Of a stretch of 7,929 bases of DNA, positions 1 to 5,903 are shown in pieces (position 1 is the first letter of the stretch; every line of letters starts with the position of its first letter). Below the pieces are notes generated by a model that had not been told where the DNA came from, did no database searches, and saw only the letters and a list, made by a program, of their open reading frames with translations. This stretch comes from an uncultured Ruminococcus sp. GTDB lineage: Bacteria; Bacillota; Clostridia; Oscillospirales; Ruminococcaceae. The stretch is taken from assembly GCA_945835085.1 (NCBI GenBank), contig CAMAIG010000059.1, positions 1 to 7,929 on the forward strand. Reading direction: 5' to 3'. A program made the position numbers and the translations under genes.

Positions 1-5
1 GTCAT
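1..5 (-). CDS. Start of a further gene, cut by the left window edge
   Basis: Only the start codon is visible: an ATG at 5-3 on the minus strand. It is preceded by a strong GGAGGG Shine-Dalgarno site at 17-12 with a 6-nt spacer. That site lies in the last codons of the YopX-family gene, whose TGA is at 10-8, so this gene would begin 2 nt after that stop. The spacing matches how the other genes of this operon are joined, which is why I call it a gene start. Nothing can be said about the product. Confidence 0.55.
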
Positions 6-7
6 TG

Positions 8-439
8 TCAGCCCTCCATAAGTTCAAAGTTTTCCGTTGCAGGTGCAAGTCCGCTCTGAGCGATATTCTTTGCGGCAGGCTTTGCGGCGGTTTCAAGCAA
101 TTCGGGGTTGTCGTGAATGTTGCCGATGACTTCCGTATTTTCAAGTGGTATGCCGGCAAATATACAGCTGCCGTCCCTGCCTGCGAATCGTGTGTATTTT
201 TTTATGTAGCTTATTTCATAGACACTACTGTAATATTTTACAATATCCCCCTCAAAAATCCTCACGCCGTTCTTGTCGACCAGACCCGTGAACTGACCGA
301 CTGTTTCGGGGATAACTGTAACAACAATCAAATTTTCACATGATAACCAAGTTCCGTCACCGTCTTTAATGTACGTTTCGCTGTCTGTTATCCATTCTCC
401 ATTATCCGTACACTTTCCTCTGAATAATATTTCACGCAT
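8..439 (-). CDS. YopX-family phage protein
   Basis: 143 aa from the ATG at 439. The family (named for YopX of the Bacillus subtilis SPbeta prophage, Pfam YopX) is widespread in phages and its biochemical role is unknown. The sequence shows the family signature clearly: N-terminal REILFRGK at residues 2-9 followed by DNGEW (12-16), central VIPETVGQFTGLVDKNG (42-58), IFEGDIV (61-67), and C-terminal EVIGNIHDNPELL (103-115). The last 25 or so residues are an Ala/Pro-rich extension outside the conserved part. An in-frame TTG at 442 could add one residue, but ATG is preferred because it overlaps the MazG stop as TGATG, which implies translational coupling. The Shine-Dalgarno site is weak: GGGG 7 nt upstream, or AAAGGA 12 nt upstream. 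The length is usual for the family. The family call is secure; the role is unknown. Confidence 0.93.
   Translation of the reverse strand: MREILFRGKCTDNGEWITDSETYIKDGDGTWLSCENLIVVTVIPETVGQFTGLVDKNGVRIFEGDIVKYYSSVYEISYIKKYTRFAGRDGSCIFAGIPLENTEVIGNIHDNPELLETAAKPAAKNIAQSGLAPATENFELMEG
12..17 (-). promoter_or_regulatory. Shine-Dalgarno site for the truncated leftmost gene
   Basis: GGAGGG on the minus strand, 6 nt before the ATG at 5-3 and inside the final codons of the YopX-family gene. It is the main evidence that translation restarts at the left edge of the window. Confidence 0.6.
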
Positions 440-777
440 CAAACATCCCCATCCTTTCTGTGCAAACTCTTTTCCGCTTCAAAACCGTCGGGATAGCGTG
501 CTTTGAGTTTGTCAATGTTCATCTGCAAGACCGTTTCAAGATCATATCCGATTGCCTGCGCTCCTACTGCAATATACCAAGCAACGTCGCCCAGCTCCTT
601 GGCAAGGTGTTCCTTGTCCAGTTCGTGACCCTGAAATGTTGCCTTTTTCACCATATCGGCAACTTCGCCGCCCTCGCCGCAAATACCGAGTGCAGCGTTC
701 ATAAGCATTCCGTTATGTTCATAATTCATTCCGCTTGCCGTTCTCATAGCAAGCTGCTGATATTCGTTTATTGTCAT
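439..777 (-). CDS. MazG-like nucleotide pyrophosphohydrolase
   Basis: 112 aa, all-alpha NTP pyrophosphatase of the MazG-like superfamily. Such enzymes hydrolyse (d)NTPs to (d)NMP and pyrophosphate in the cytoplasm. Phage copies are thought to shape nucleotide pools or remove damaged or alarmone nucleotides; the actual substrate cannot be read from sequence. The metal-binding pattern is intact: E35xxE38 in GEGGEVAD and E61xxD64 in KELGDVAWY, the EXXE/EXXD arrangement of the family. The length is that of a single-domain phage MazG, not the two-domain bacterial enzyme. The ATG at 777 follows GGAGGAG (790-784), formed by the last codons of the preceding gene, whose TAG is at 783-781; only 3 nt separate the two genes. 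The stop overlaps the YopX start. Family call is firm; the physiological role is inferred. Confidence 0.92.
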   Translation of the reverse strand: MTINEYQQLAMRTASGMNYEHNGMLMNAALGICGEGGEVADMVKKATFQGHELDKEHLAKELGDVAWYIAVGAQAIGYDLETVLQMNIDKLKARYPDGFEAEKSLHRKDGDV

Positions 778-780
778 TTT

Positions 781-1200
781 CTACTCCTCCAAATTAATTC
801 TCATAAAAATATCATCGTCAGTGATCATCCCTATTATCTCAAGGGCAGGATTCAGCTTGTCCTGAGCGGAGCCTGCCTTGTTTATTGCGGCCTTTAAAAG
901 CTCAAACTTCTTGATGTTGTTCTGATACTTCCGGCAGATCTTGAAACTTTGTGCAGCCTTATCCTTCGACAGCTTATATTCTTTCAGCAGCAGGCGTTTG
1001 CTCTCCGCAGCTTCCGCCTTAGGCATATTGTCAAATTTGTATTTCAGATACACGATGCGGAGCCTGTCAAAGTATTTGTATTCGTCCGCAGGGAAGTCCT
1101 CATAATCAATAGTCCCGTCATAGCATTGCCGTTCAAGGTCGTTCCAGACAGCTTCGTCCGCAAAATTCGGGAGAGGTTTCTTAAAATATCTTATATTCAT
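781..1200 (-). CDS. Conserved-looking phage protein of unknown function
   Basis: 139 aa from the ATG at 1200; a GTG immediately upstream (1203) would add one residue. I do not recognise a named domain, though the layout (a YEDFPADEYKYFDRL stretch near residues 33-47, then Lys/Glu-rich helices, then IIGMITDD near the C-terminus) resembles hypothetical proteins seen in Firmicutes phages next to primase genes. The protein is highly charged, looks mostly helical, and has no signal peptide or membrane segment, so it is probably cytoplasmic. Residues 62-110 are rich in Lys, Ala and Glu and could form a helical hairpin or coiled coil. The start is odd: the only Shine-Dalgarno-like sequence, AGAGGTG, abuts the ATG instead of lying 5-9 nt upstream, and it can pair with CACCT just upstream. 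It is the first gene beyond the candidate origin, so an origin-linked or DNA-binding role is possible but unproven. Confidence 0.8.
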   Translation of the reverse strand: MNIRYFKKPLPNFADEAVWNDLERQCYDGTIDYEDFPADEYKYFDRLRIVYLKYKFDNMPKAEAAESKRLLLKEYKLSKDKAAQSFKICRKYQNNIKKFELLKAAINKAGSAQDKLNPALEIIGMITDDDIFMRINLEE

Positions 1201-1216
1201 CACCTCTGATAAGGTG
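1201..1216 (-). promoter_or_regulatory. Small hairpin covering the Shine-Dalgarno sequence of the unknown gene
   Basis: In the minus-strand transcript CACCT (1216-1212) can pair with AGGTG (1205-1201) across a 6-nt loop. The 3' arm is the only ribosome-binding-like sequence for the gene starting at 1200. This could lower its translation or make it conditional. It is a short stem seen by eye, without a folding calculation. Confidence 0.35.
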
Positions 1217-1241
1217 GAGGGTCTTGGAGGGTTTGGATAGG
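1215..1241 (+). repeat. Left iteron array, three TGGAGGGT-like units
   Basis: TGGAGGGT occurs exactly at 1215-1222 and 1225-1232, 10 bp apart, with a diverged copy TGGATAGG at 1234-1241. The 10-bp step is about one helical turn, so protein bound to successive units would lie on one DNA face. Confidence 0.7.
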
Positions 1242-1288
1242 ATTTCTAAAACCTTATATATATTTTATTTTTTTAAATCCTTTATGAA

Positions 1289-1304
1289 AGGTTTATAAAA
1301 ACCT
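1289..1304. repeat. Perfect 6-bp-stem palindrome in the AT-rich core
   Basis: AGGTTT (1289-1294) and AAACCT (1299-1304) are separated by the 4-nt ATAA. It partly overlaps a second possible small hairpin, CCTTT ATG AAAGG (1279-1291), so the two would be mutually exclusive. No T-tract follows in the direction of transcription, so it does not look like a terminator. Confidence 0.55.
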
Positions 1305-1327
1305 CTCCAACTCTCCATAACCCTCCA
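1302..1327 (-). repeat. Right iteron array, three units in opposite orientation
   Basis: Read on the minus strand: TGGAGGGT (1327-1320), TGGAGAGT (1317-1310) and TGGAGAGG (1309-1302). The outer unit is identical to the left array units, and TTGGAGGGTT (1224-1233) has a perfect 10-bp inverted partner at 1319-1328. The first two units are again spaced 10 bp apart. Confidence 0.7.
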
Positions 1328-1332
1328 AAGAA

Positions 1333-3672
1333 TTATTGATTTTTGTACCATTCCTGAATGGAAAGTCCAATAAAATAATTGCAATTAGTCCTTTTTTCTC
1401 TGCTTATTCCGTCCTTTTTCAAAAGCTCGGTCGTAAAACGGGTATGCGACATCTTGTATTCGTTGTTATCGCTTGCCCATTTGCAGTAGACCGCATACAA
1501 TACGCTCGACTGCTCCGCTCCCTTGCCCACAGTACAGCAGGCGGAGAGAAACGCCGAGATAACGTCCATTTCACGGCGGTAATCATCAACCGCATTAAGT
1601 ACAGCCGCAGGCATACGCAGCCCCTCGGATTTGTACAGAGCATACCCGTCCACCGCCCATTTAAGTATGGATGGAAGCTCCTTCCGCAGCTTGTAAGGCA
1701 GGTTGCGGTCAACTTTACTTTCGGGTATAGCCGCTGTGAACGGCACGAGATGTATTCTGCGCCATATGCCCGTATCTGTGCCTCTGATAATAGGCTTGTG
1801 GTTGGTGGCCATCCAGATCTTGAACTCCGGCACAAACTCAAACTCTTGCGAATACTGAAATCTTGCTGTCACAGGATCACCGCCCGTCAGCTGCTTTATA
1901 AGTCCCTCGTCAAGCCTCATGCCTTCGTTAGGCTCTACAGTCGTAACGAACCTCGCGCCCTTCAGACGTGCAATATCGGAACGTGCACCGCCTGAGCTTT
2001 TCTGCGAAACCATAATAGTTTCCGGCTGTGCGTTGGCAGCATAGTCGCCCATCATAGCACGGATAGTGTCAAGAAACGTTGATTTGCCGTTACGCCCCGT
2101 GCCATATAGGAAGAAAACACATTGCTCGTTGGTGCTGCCGCTCAGAGAGTAGCCGACGGCTTTCTGTATGTAACGTATCATCTCTGCATCACCACCGAAT
2201 ATGGTGTTAAGAAATGCCTTCCATTGAGGGCAATCACTATCCGACAATCCTGTTCCTGTGAGCTTTGTGATATATTTTTCAATATCATGCGGCAGCAGCT
2301 TGCCTTGTTTAAGATCGATAATGCCGGTAGGGGTGTTAAGCGCATATTTATCACGGTCAAACTGCCCCAGGACTATCGGAACTCTGTGCTGAAGTTCTTT
2401 TTTCATAGCCGTCTTAGCCTTGGAGCTTCTGGAAGTCTTGATGTGCCTGTTAAAAAGGTTCTCCATAGAGGATTTGCCTTCCTGCGGCGGCTTTTTTAGG
2501 TCTATCTGCTTGTAGATCTCCAGTTCACGCTGCATAACGTCAAGGGAATCATCTGCAACACGGTCTATCGTACCTGTAATGTCCCTGCACCAGCGGCGTT
2601 CATCCCAGTAATACCACGTTTTCTCTACATAGCTGTACCTAAGACGGCTGCCGTAATTTACAAACATTCTTTCGGCGTTGCCGGTGTCGTCCATTGTGTA
2701 CAGCCTTACCTCTTCGCCTTCCTCGGTTTCAACATGAGGCTCTCCGCCGGGCGAAATAGAGATAGAGTAGTTTTCCGCAGGAGAGGATTTTTCCCCGTAA
2801 ACAGCTGTACAGTCAGCTATGGCTTTTTGTATCGTTAATGCGCCGTATGTGCTGCCTGACTGCTTGCGGTCCCACTTATCACGCATAAGACCCGAAGAGC
2901 GGAAAGCGCTGTCAATTGCGCCTTCATCACGTCCAAGCCAGAATGCAAGCATATTACACAATGCAATGTCCGCTTCCGAGTGGGACTTATAGTGATTTTC
3001 AAAATTTCCTGCCATAAGGTCGCTGAAAATACCGCCCTGCTTTGAGCGGCGTGCTTTTTCAAGCAGTTCTCCAATGCTGCCGTTCGGAATACTTCCCGAT
3101 GAAGACGTAACGGCAAAAGGCTTTTTAGTTACGGGCGCACTTCCGCCGCCTATGTATTTTTCGTGCAGAGCCTTTATGCTGTCCGTGCAGTCGGTTATTC
3201 CGTAATCGGTTATAGCATTGCCCGTCATAATAAAATATCTGCCGCTTTCGTACATTTCAACGGAATTTTTGCGTCGCCCGCCTGCAGGCAGCGAGCCACG
3301 GCAAATGATATGTATGCCGTGTCCGCTTTGGGAGATCTCCGTATAGGACTGCAGGGTGTGTATAAATTCACCTGCAATGTTGCCGGTTACACCTTTCATG
3401 AACTGTTCAAGGCTGTCACCGATACCGTCCAGATCAACGCCGAAATAGCCTGACTTACCGTCAAAAACAAAGCCTATTCCCGAAAAATTTACCGAAGCGG
3501 CAGCGGCGGTGTTGAAGTCTGTCCATGTGGAAGGGTCGTTTGACTTGGCTGCTGTGCCGTCACGGGCATTAACGGGTATCTTGCGGAGCTTGCCGCTTTC
3601 GTCATCGGGAACGCCCTGCCAGCATATCCAGCAGGGGAGAGCTTTAAGCTCCTCGGGTATTTTTTCATACAT
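1333..3672 (-). CDS. Phage primase-helicase (AEP/NrS-1-like primase-polymerase fused to D5/P4-type SF3 helicase)
   Basis: 779 aa, probably the replication initiator and replicative primase-helicase. The N-terminal domain (about 1-175) looks like an archaeo-eukaryotic primase/primase-polymerase: FGVDLDG carries D80 and D82 as the DxD metal site, SGHGIHI gives H121, and VEMYESGRYF supplies E139 as the third motif. Residues about 200-290 (SHSEADIALCNMLAFWLGRD, FRSSGLMRDKW) match the helical domain that follows the primase in NrS-1-like polymerases. A D5_N-like linker leads to an SF3 AAA+ helicase: Walker A GTGRNGKS at 524-531 (K530), an acidic segment ending VTTVE580, sensor ATN624, and R638/R639 as candidate arginine fingers. 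The C-terminal 75 residues look like the winged-helix tail of D5 proteins. ATG at 3672 is preceded by GAGGTGA with a short spacer, overlapping the end of the DUF669 gene. All motifs are intact. Whether it also polymerises long DNA is not decidable here. Confidence 0.95.
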   Translation of the reverse strand: MYEKIPEELKALPCWICWQGVPDDESGKLRKIPVNARDGTAAKSNDPSTWTDFNTAAAASVNFSGIGFVFDGKSGYFGVDLDGIGDSLEQFMKGVTGNIAGEFIHTLQSYTEISQSGHGIHIICRGSLPAGGRRKNSVEMYESGRYFIMTGNAITDYGITDCTDSIKALHEKYIGGGSAPVTKKPFAVTSSSGSIPNGSIGELLEKARRSKQGGIFSDLMAGNFENHYKSHSEADIALCNMLAFWLGRDEGAIDSAFRSSGLMRDKWDRKQSGSTYGALTIQKAIADCTAVYGEKSSPAENYSISISPGGEPHVETEEGEEVRLYTMDDTGNAERMFVNYGSRLRYSYVEKTWYYWDERRWCRDITGTIDRVADDSLDVMQRELEIYKQIDLKKPPQEGKSSMENLFNRHIKTSRSSKAKTAMKKELQHRVPIVLGQFDRDKYALNTPTGIIDLKQGKLLPHDIEKYITKLTGTGLSDSDCPQWKAFLNTIFGGDAEMIRYIQKAVGYSLSGSTNEQCVFFLYGTGRNGKSTFLDTIRAMMGDYAANAQPETIMVSQKSSGGARSDIARLKGARFVTTVEPNEGMRLDEGLIKQLTGGDPVTARFQYSQEFEFVPEFKIWMATNHKPIIRGTDTGIWRRIHLVPFTAAIPESKVDRNLPYKLRKELPSILKWAVDGYALYKSEGLRMPAAVLNAVDDYRREMDVISAFLSACCTVGKGAEQSSVLYAVYCKWASDNNEYKMSHTRFTTELLKKDGISREKRTNCNYFIGLSIQEWYKNQ

Positions 3673-3682
3673 TTATTTCACC

Positions 3683-4267
3683 TCAGAACGGCAGATCGTT
3701 ATCGCCTATTACTTCTTCAAAATCGTCAAGATTGTCTATCTTTGGCTGCTGTGCTGTCACGGGCTGTGCAAATGCGTCCTGTTTGGGTTTCCAGTATGTG
3801 TTGTTATCTGTCTGAGCTGCAGGAGCTTTGAAAATGTGCTTGCATTCCGGGTATGCCGTCTGATTGCAGTATTTTACACGCTCGCTTGTTTTGCCGTTAT
3901 ATTCGTGATGTTCGATCTCAATGTTGGCGCATTTGCCTACAAAATCCTTGCACAGATCTTCAACGGAGGCATAGTTTTTACCGGAAGGGAGCTTCACCGC
4001 ATTGGCAAGGCTCATAAGCTGTGCAAAGCTGTATCCGTCGACCTGCTTGTCCTGTTCGGTCGGCTCTTTTTTCTTCCATATAGAATGGAAAATGTATTTG
4101 TTCTGATACTTCTGGTCGACATCGTTCCTTATTACGAACCTTATGTCAAGATAGGGTGCTCCGTTCTTTGTTACTGCCGGAACAGCGTCCTTAACAATGC
4201 ACTCATATCTGCCTGCCGGAAGCAGTCCGCTTCCGCCGATGTTGTCATAGTTTGTGGAAAAATTCAT
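3683..4267 (-). CDS. DUF669-family phage protein, probable single-stranded DNA-binding protein
   Basis: 194 aa from the ATG at 4267. DUF669 proteins are common in Firmicutes phage replication modules and are usually placed beside RecA-like ATPases and helicases. Residues about 13-65 show the expected beta-rich start (GSGLLPAGRYECIVKDAV, then YLDIRFVIRND). Residues about 100-145 carry the second conserved block with a Cys-containing segment (C113, C134, C142). A Gln/Pro/Asn-rich linker (about 148-177) leads to an acidic end, DDFEEVIGDNDLPF, which closely resembles the DDDIPF tip that bacterial SSB uses to recruit partners. This supports a ssDNA-binding role but is inference. A TTG at 4273 would add two residues but leaves no Shine-Dalgarno spacing; AGGAGG at 4280-4275 sits 7 nt before the ATG. 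It starts 2 nt after the VRR-NUC stop and ends 10 nt before the primase. Confidence 0.88.
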   Translation of the reverse strand: MNFSTNYDNIGGSGLLPAGRYECIVKDAVPAVTKNGAPYLDIRFVIRNDVDQKYQNKYIFHSIWKKKEPTEQDKQVDGYSFAQLMSLANAVKLPSGKNYASVEDLCKDFVGKCANIEIEHHEYNGKTSERVKYCNQTAYPECKHIFKAPAAQTDNNTYWKPKQDAFAQPVTAQQPKIDNLDDFEEVIGDNDLPF

Positions 4268-4269
4268 AA

Positions 4270-4584
4270 TCAAACCTCCTGTATGATTTTCAGCGCATCT
4301 TCTACGGAGCGCGCAACTCCTGCAATAGCTCCGTAGTTCTGCATTTGTTGAATAAAATTTACCTGATCTTTGCTCAGACGTCCCGTAGGCGTTTTTACCT
4401 CGATGAAAAATATTTTTCCGTCCGAATGTCTGAACCCGAATAAGTCGGAAAATCCTTTTGGTAAGCCTGTTTCAAAGTGTCTGCCGTCGTATGTTATGCC
4501 GCTTCCGACATTTGCACGGAATACGGTTGCATATTTGGATAATGCAATGCGTATTGCGTTCTGGATTGCGTGTTCTTCTGTCAT
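4270..4584 (-). CDS. VRR-NUC domain nuclease
   Basis: 104 aa, a stand-alone VRR-NUC protein of the PD-(D/E)XK nuclease superfamily. Members, including the nuclease domain of FAN1, cut branched or flapped DNA; small phage versions have been associated with Holliday-junction-type structures. The domain fills the protein: an N-terminal helix with E4 (EEHAIQNAI), GLPKGFSDLFGF with D47, IEVK with E62 and K64, and GRLSKDQ with Q74, which together make the expected active site. An upstream in-frame ATG at 4620 would add 12 residues and a 40-nt overlap with the helicase. I prefer ATG at 4584 because AGAGG lies 6 nt upstream and it overlaps the helicase stop as ATGA, and because homologues as I recall them start near EEHAIQNAIR. 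Probably handles replication or recombination intermediates with the neighbouring helicase and ATPase. Confidence 0.9.
   Translation of the reverse strand: MTEEHAIQNAIRIALSKYATVFRANVGSGITYDGRHFETGLPKGFSDLFGFRHSDGKIFFIEVKTPTGRLSKDQVNFIQQMQNYGAIAGVARSVEDALKIIQEV
4275..4280 (-). promoter_or_regulatory. Shine-Dalgarno site that fixes the DUF669 start
   Basis: AGGAGG lies in the last codons of the VRR-NUC gene, 7 nt before the ATG at 4267. It is only 1 nt from the in-frame TTG at 4273, so it supports the shorter protein. Confidence 0.75.
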
Positions 4585-5903
4585 ATAAAGCCTCTGTTTC
4601 TTGCCTGATAATATGCCCATCCGGGCTTATAATTCTTCTTCTTTGCATACGCAAGCAGCTCGCTGTAGTCCTTACACTCGTCTGGAGTAGAGAAATCCAG
4701 CTTGAAGCCTTCAATTTTCTGTAACTCTGCCTGTGCGGTTTCAAGCTGCCTGTCCTGCTTCGGGAAAACAAAGCCGCATCGAGGGCATTTATCCGCCGGC
4801 GGAAATACAGCAAAGCAACGAGGACACATTTTTGCATTGACGGGGGCTTCGGTTTCATTCTTTTTGTGTCCGGTCCTGTCTTTTTTATCAAGCGTCCATT
4901 TGCGGTCATCGTCCGGCATACCAAACCTTGCATAATTTCCCACATGGTCAATAATAACGGCACGTTTTCCCGGTTTGTATCTCATGCAGCGCATTGACTG
5001 CTGAATAAACAGCGTCAGCGACTTTGTGGGGCGGAGCAGTATGGCACATTCGCAGTCGGGAACGTCAAAGCCTTCCGAGATAAGGTCAACATTGCATAAA
5101 ATATCAATTGCCCCACGTCTGAACTTTTCGATGATCGCCTCGCGCTCGGCAGGAGGAGTGCTGCCGTCAATGTGTGCCGCCTCTATCCCTGCTTTGCGGA
5201 ACGCTGCAGCCATTTCTTCCGAATGCCTTATGGAAGCGCAGTAGCATATAACCTGTTTGCCTTGCGCCAGCTTTTTATAATACCCGATAACGTCCCCGAA
5301 AACGGTGTTTTTGGCAAGCAGCTTTTCAATGTCCCCGGCTGCATATTCTCCGTGTGTGATCTTTATGCCCGTAAGATCCGAAACTGAAGGCGCATAATAA
5401 TCATATGGAGCAAGGTATCTGTTTTCGATAAGCCACTTTGCGGAAACACCTTCGATAAGAATATCGTTCACATCTCCGAGACCGTCGCCGTTAAGCCGCA
5501 CAGGCGTCGCCGTAACGCCCAAAAACCGAGCCTTCGGGAATTCCTCATATATTGTCTTGTATGAAGCTGCAAGGCAATGATGATTTTCATCGGTGATCAC
5601 CAGCGCAGGCGGCCGCAGTCTGTCAGCTCGTCTTGCTGCGGTCTGCACCATCATTACTTCGCACAAACTCATATCCACTCCCCACCGGGAGAACGTCCGT
5701 ATTATCTGGTCACGCAGCTCCCGGCGGTGAATGAGAAAAAGAACGTTGTTGCCCTTGTATGTAGTCTGCTTAGCTATTTCTGCGGTAATTACCGACTTTC
5801 CACCGCCGCAGGGTAGTACAATGCAGGGCGACTTATAGCCGTGCTTGTATGCGTTCCTTACACGGGAAATTATATCCTCCTGATAATCACGAAGTTGCTG
5901 CAT
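4581..5903 (-). CDS. SF2 DEAD/DEAH-box helicase with C-terminal zinc-binding-like element
   Basis: 440 aa, an ATP-dependent nucleic acid helicase or translocase of the phage SF2 group. Visible motifs in order: Q-like LRDYQEDII (4-12), Walker A PCGGGKS (31-37, K36), Ia LIHRREL (57-63), a DExH box written DENH (105-108), motif III TAT (131-133), motif V-type ISEGFDVPD (275-283) and motif VI QQSMRCMR (301-308), in which the common Gly before the first Arg is Met. After the two RecA-like domains comes C360PRC363 and C373PRC376, a compact CxxC/CxxC pair suggesting a zinc ribbon, then a charged tail. The start ATG at 5903 lies inside the ATPase gene (17-nt overlap), with GAGG about 9-10 nt upstream. 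The stop overlaps the VRR-NUC start. It probably unwinds or remodels DNA during phage replication or recombination; polarity and substrate are unknown. Confidence 0.94.
   Translation of the reverse strand: MQQLRDYQEDIISRVRNAYKHGYKSPCIVLPCGGGKSVITAEIAKQTTYKGNNVLFLIHRRELRDQIIRTFSRWGVDMSLCEVMMVQTAARRADRLRPPALVITDENHHCLAASYKTIYEEFPKARFLGVTATPVRLNGDGLGDVNDILIEGVSAKWLIENRYLAPYDYYAPSVSDLTGIKITHGEYAAGDIEKLLAKNTVFGDVIGYYKKLAQGKQVICYCASIRHSEEMAAAFRKAGIEAAHIDGSTPPAEREAIIEKFRRGAIDILCNVDLISEGFDVPDCECAILLRPTKSLTLFIQQSMRCMRYKPGKRAVIIDHVGNYARFGMPDDDRKWTLDKKDRTGHKKNETEAPVNAKMCPRCFAVFPPADKCPRCGFVFPKQDRQLETAQAELQKIEGFKLDFSTPDECKDYSELLAYAKKKNYKPGWAYYQARNRGFI
4591..4595 (-). promoter_or_regulatory. Shine-Dalgarno site supporting the short VRR-NUC start
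   Basis: AGAGG inside the end of the helicase gene, 6 nt before the ATG at 4584, which itself forms the ATGA stop-start overlap. This decides against the ATG at 4620. Confidence 0.65.

Larger units (their letters stand above)
1215..1327. other. Candidate phage replication origin: inverted iteron arrays around an AT-rich core
   Basis: This is most of the only sizeable non-coding gap in the window. It lies between the primase-helicase stop and the next gene. Three TGGAGGGT-like units on the plus strand (1215-1241) face three on the minus strand (1302-1327). The core between them, 1242-1301, has about 8 G/C in 60 bases. Smaller inverted repeats sit in the core: AAACCTT (1249-1255) with AAGGTTT (1288-1294), and GGATTT (1240-1245) with AAATCC (1275-1280). 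The geometry fits initiator binding sites flanking a DNA-unwinding element, and P4-type primase-helicases are known to bind repeats at their own origins. Origin function is inference; a regulatory or RNA-structure role is an alternative. I see no convincing promoter or rho-independent terminator here. Confidence 0.5.

Noticed and set aside
1233..1264. Plus-strand promoter-like pair TTGGAT and TATAT
   Set aside because: The match is explained by the iteron unit and the AT-rich core. No plus-strand gene follows, and all supported genes are on the minus strand.
1279..1304. Possible rho-independent terminator after the primase gene
   Set aside because: The stems are short and AT-rich and no T-tract follows in the minus-strand direction. 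The next gene also seems to need read-through, as no promoter is evident.
1215..1327. CRISPR array
   Set aside because: The units are 8 bp, six in number, in two opposite orientations and with almost no spacers, which does not fit CRISPR repeats and spacers.
1419..1841. Minus-strand open frame of 140 codons inside the primase gene
   Set aside because: It is a frame shadow of the SF3 helicase and C-terminal region. It has no Shine-Dalgarno support and no domain.
3509..4336. Long open frame on the plus strand, about 275 codons
   Set aside because: It lies antisense to the start of the primase-helicase and the whole DUF669 gene, both strongly supported by motifs. Its translation is Cys/Val/Leu-rich without a recognisable domain, as expected for an antisense shadow.
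4585..4620. Twelve-residue N-terminal extension of VRR-NUC from the ATG at 4620
   Set aside because: It would overlap the helicase by 40 nt, and the downstream ATG at 4584 has a well-spaced AGAGG and the typical ATGA coupling.
4472..4963. Minus-strand open frame of 163 codons in another frame
   Set aside because: It overlaps the helicase C-terminus and VRR-NUC gene in a different frame. Its Arg/Ser/Thr-rich translation matches no fold, while the two overlapped genes have full motif sets.
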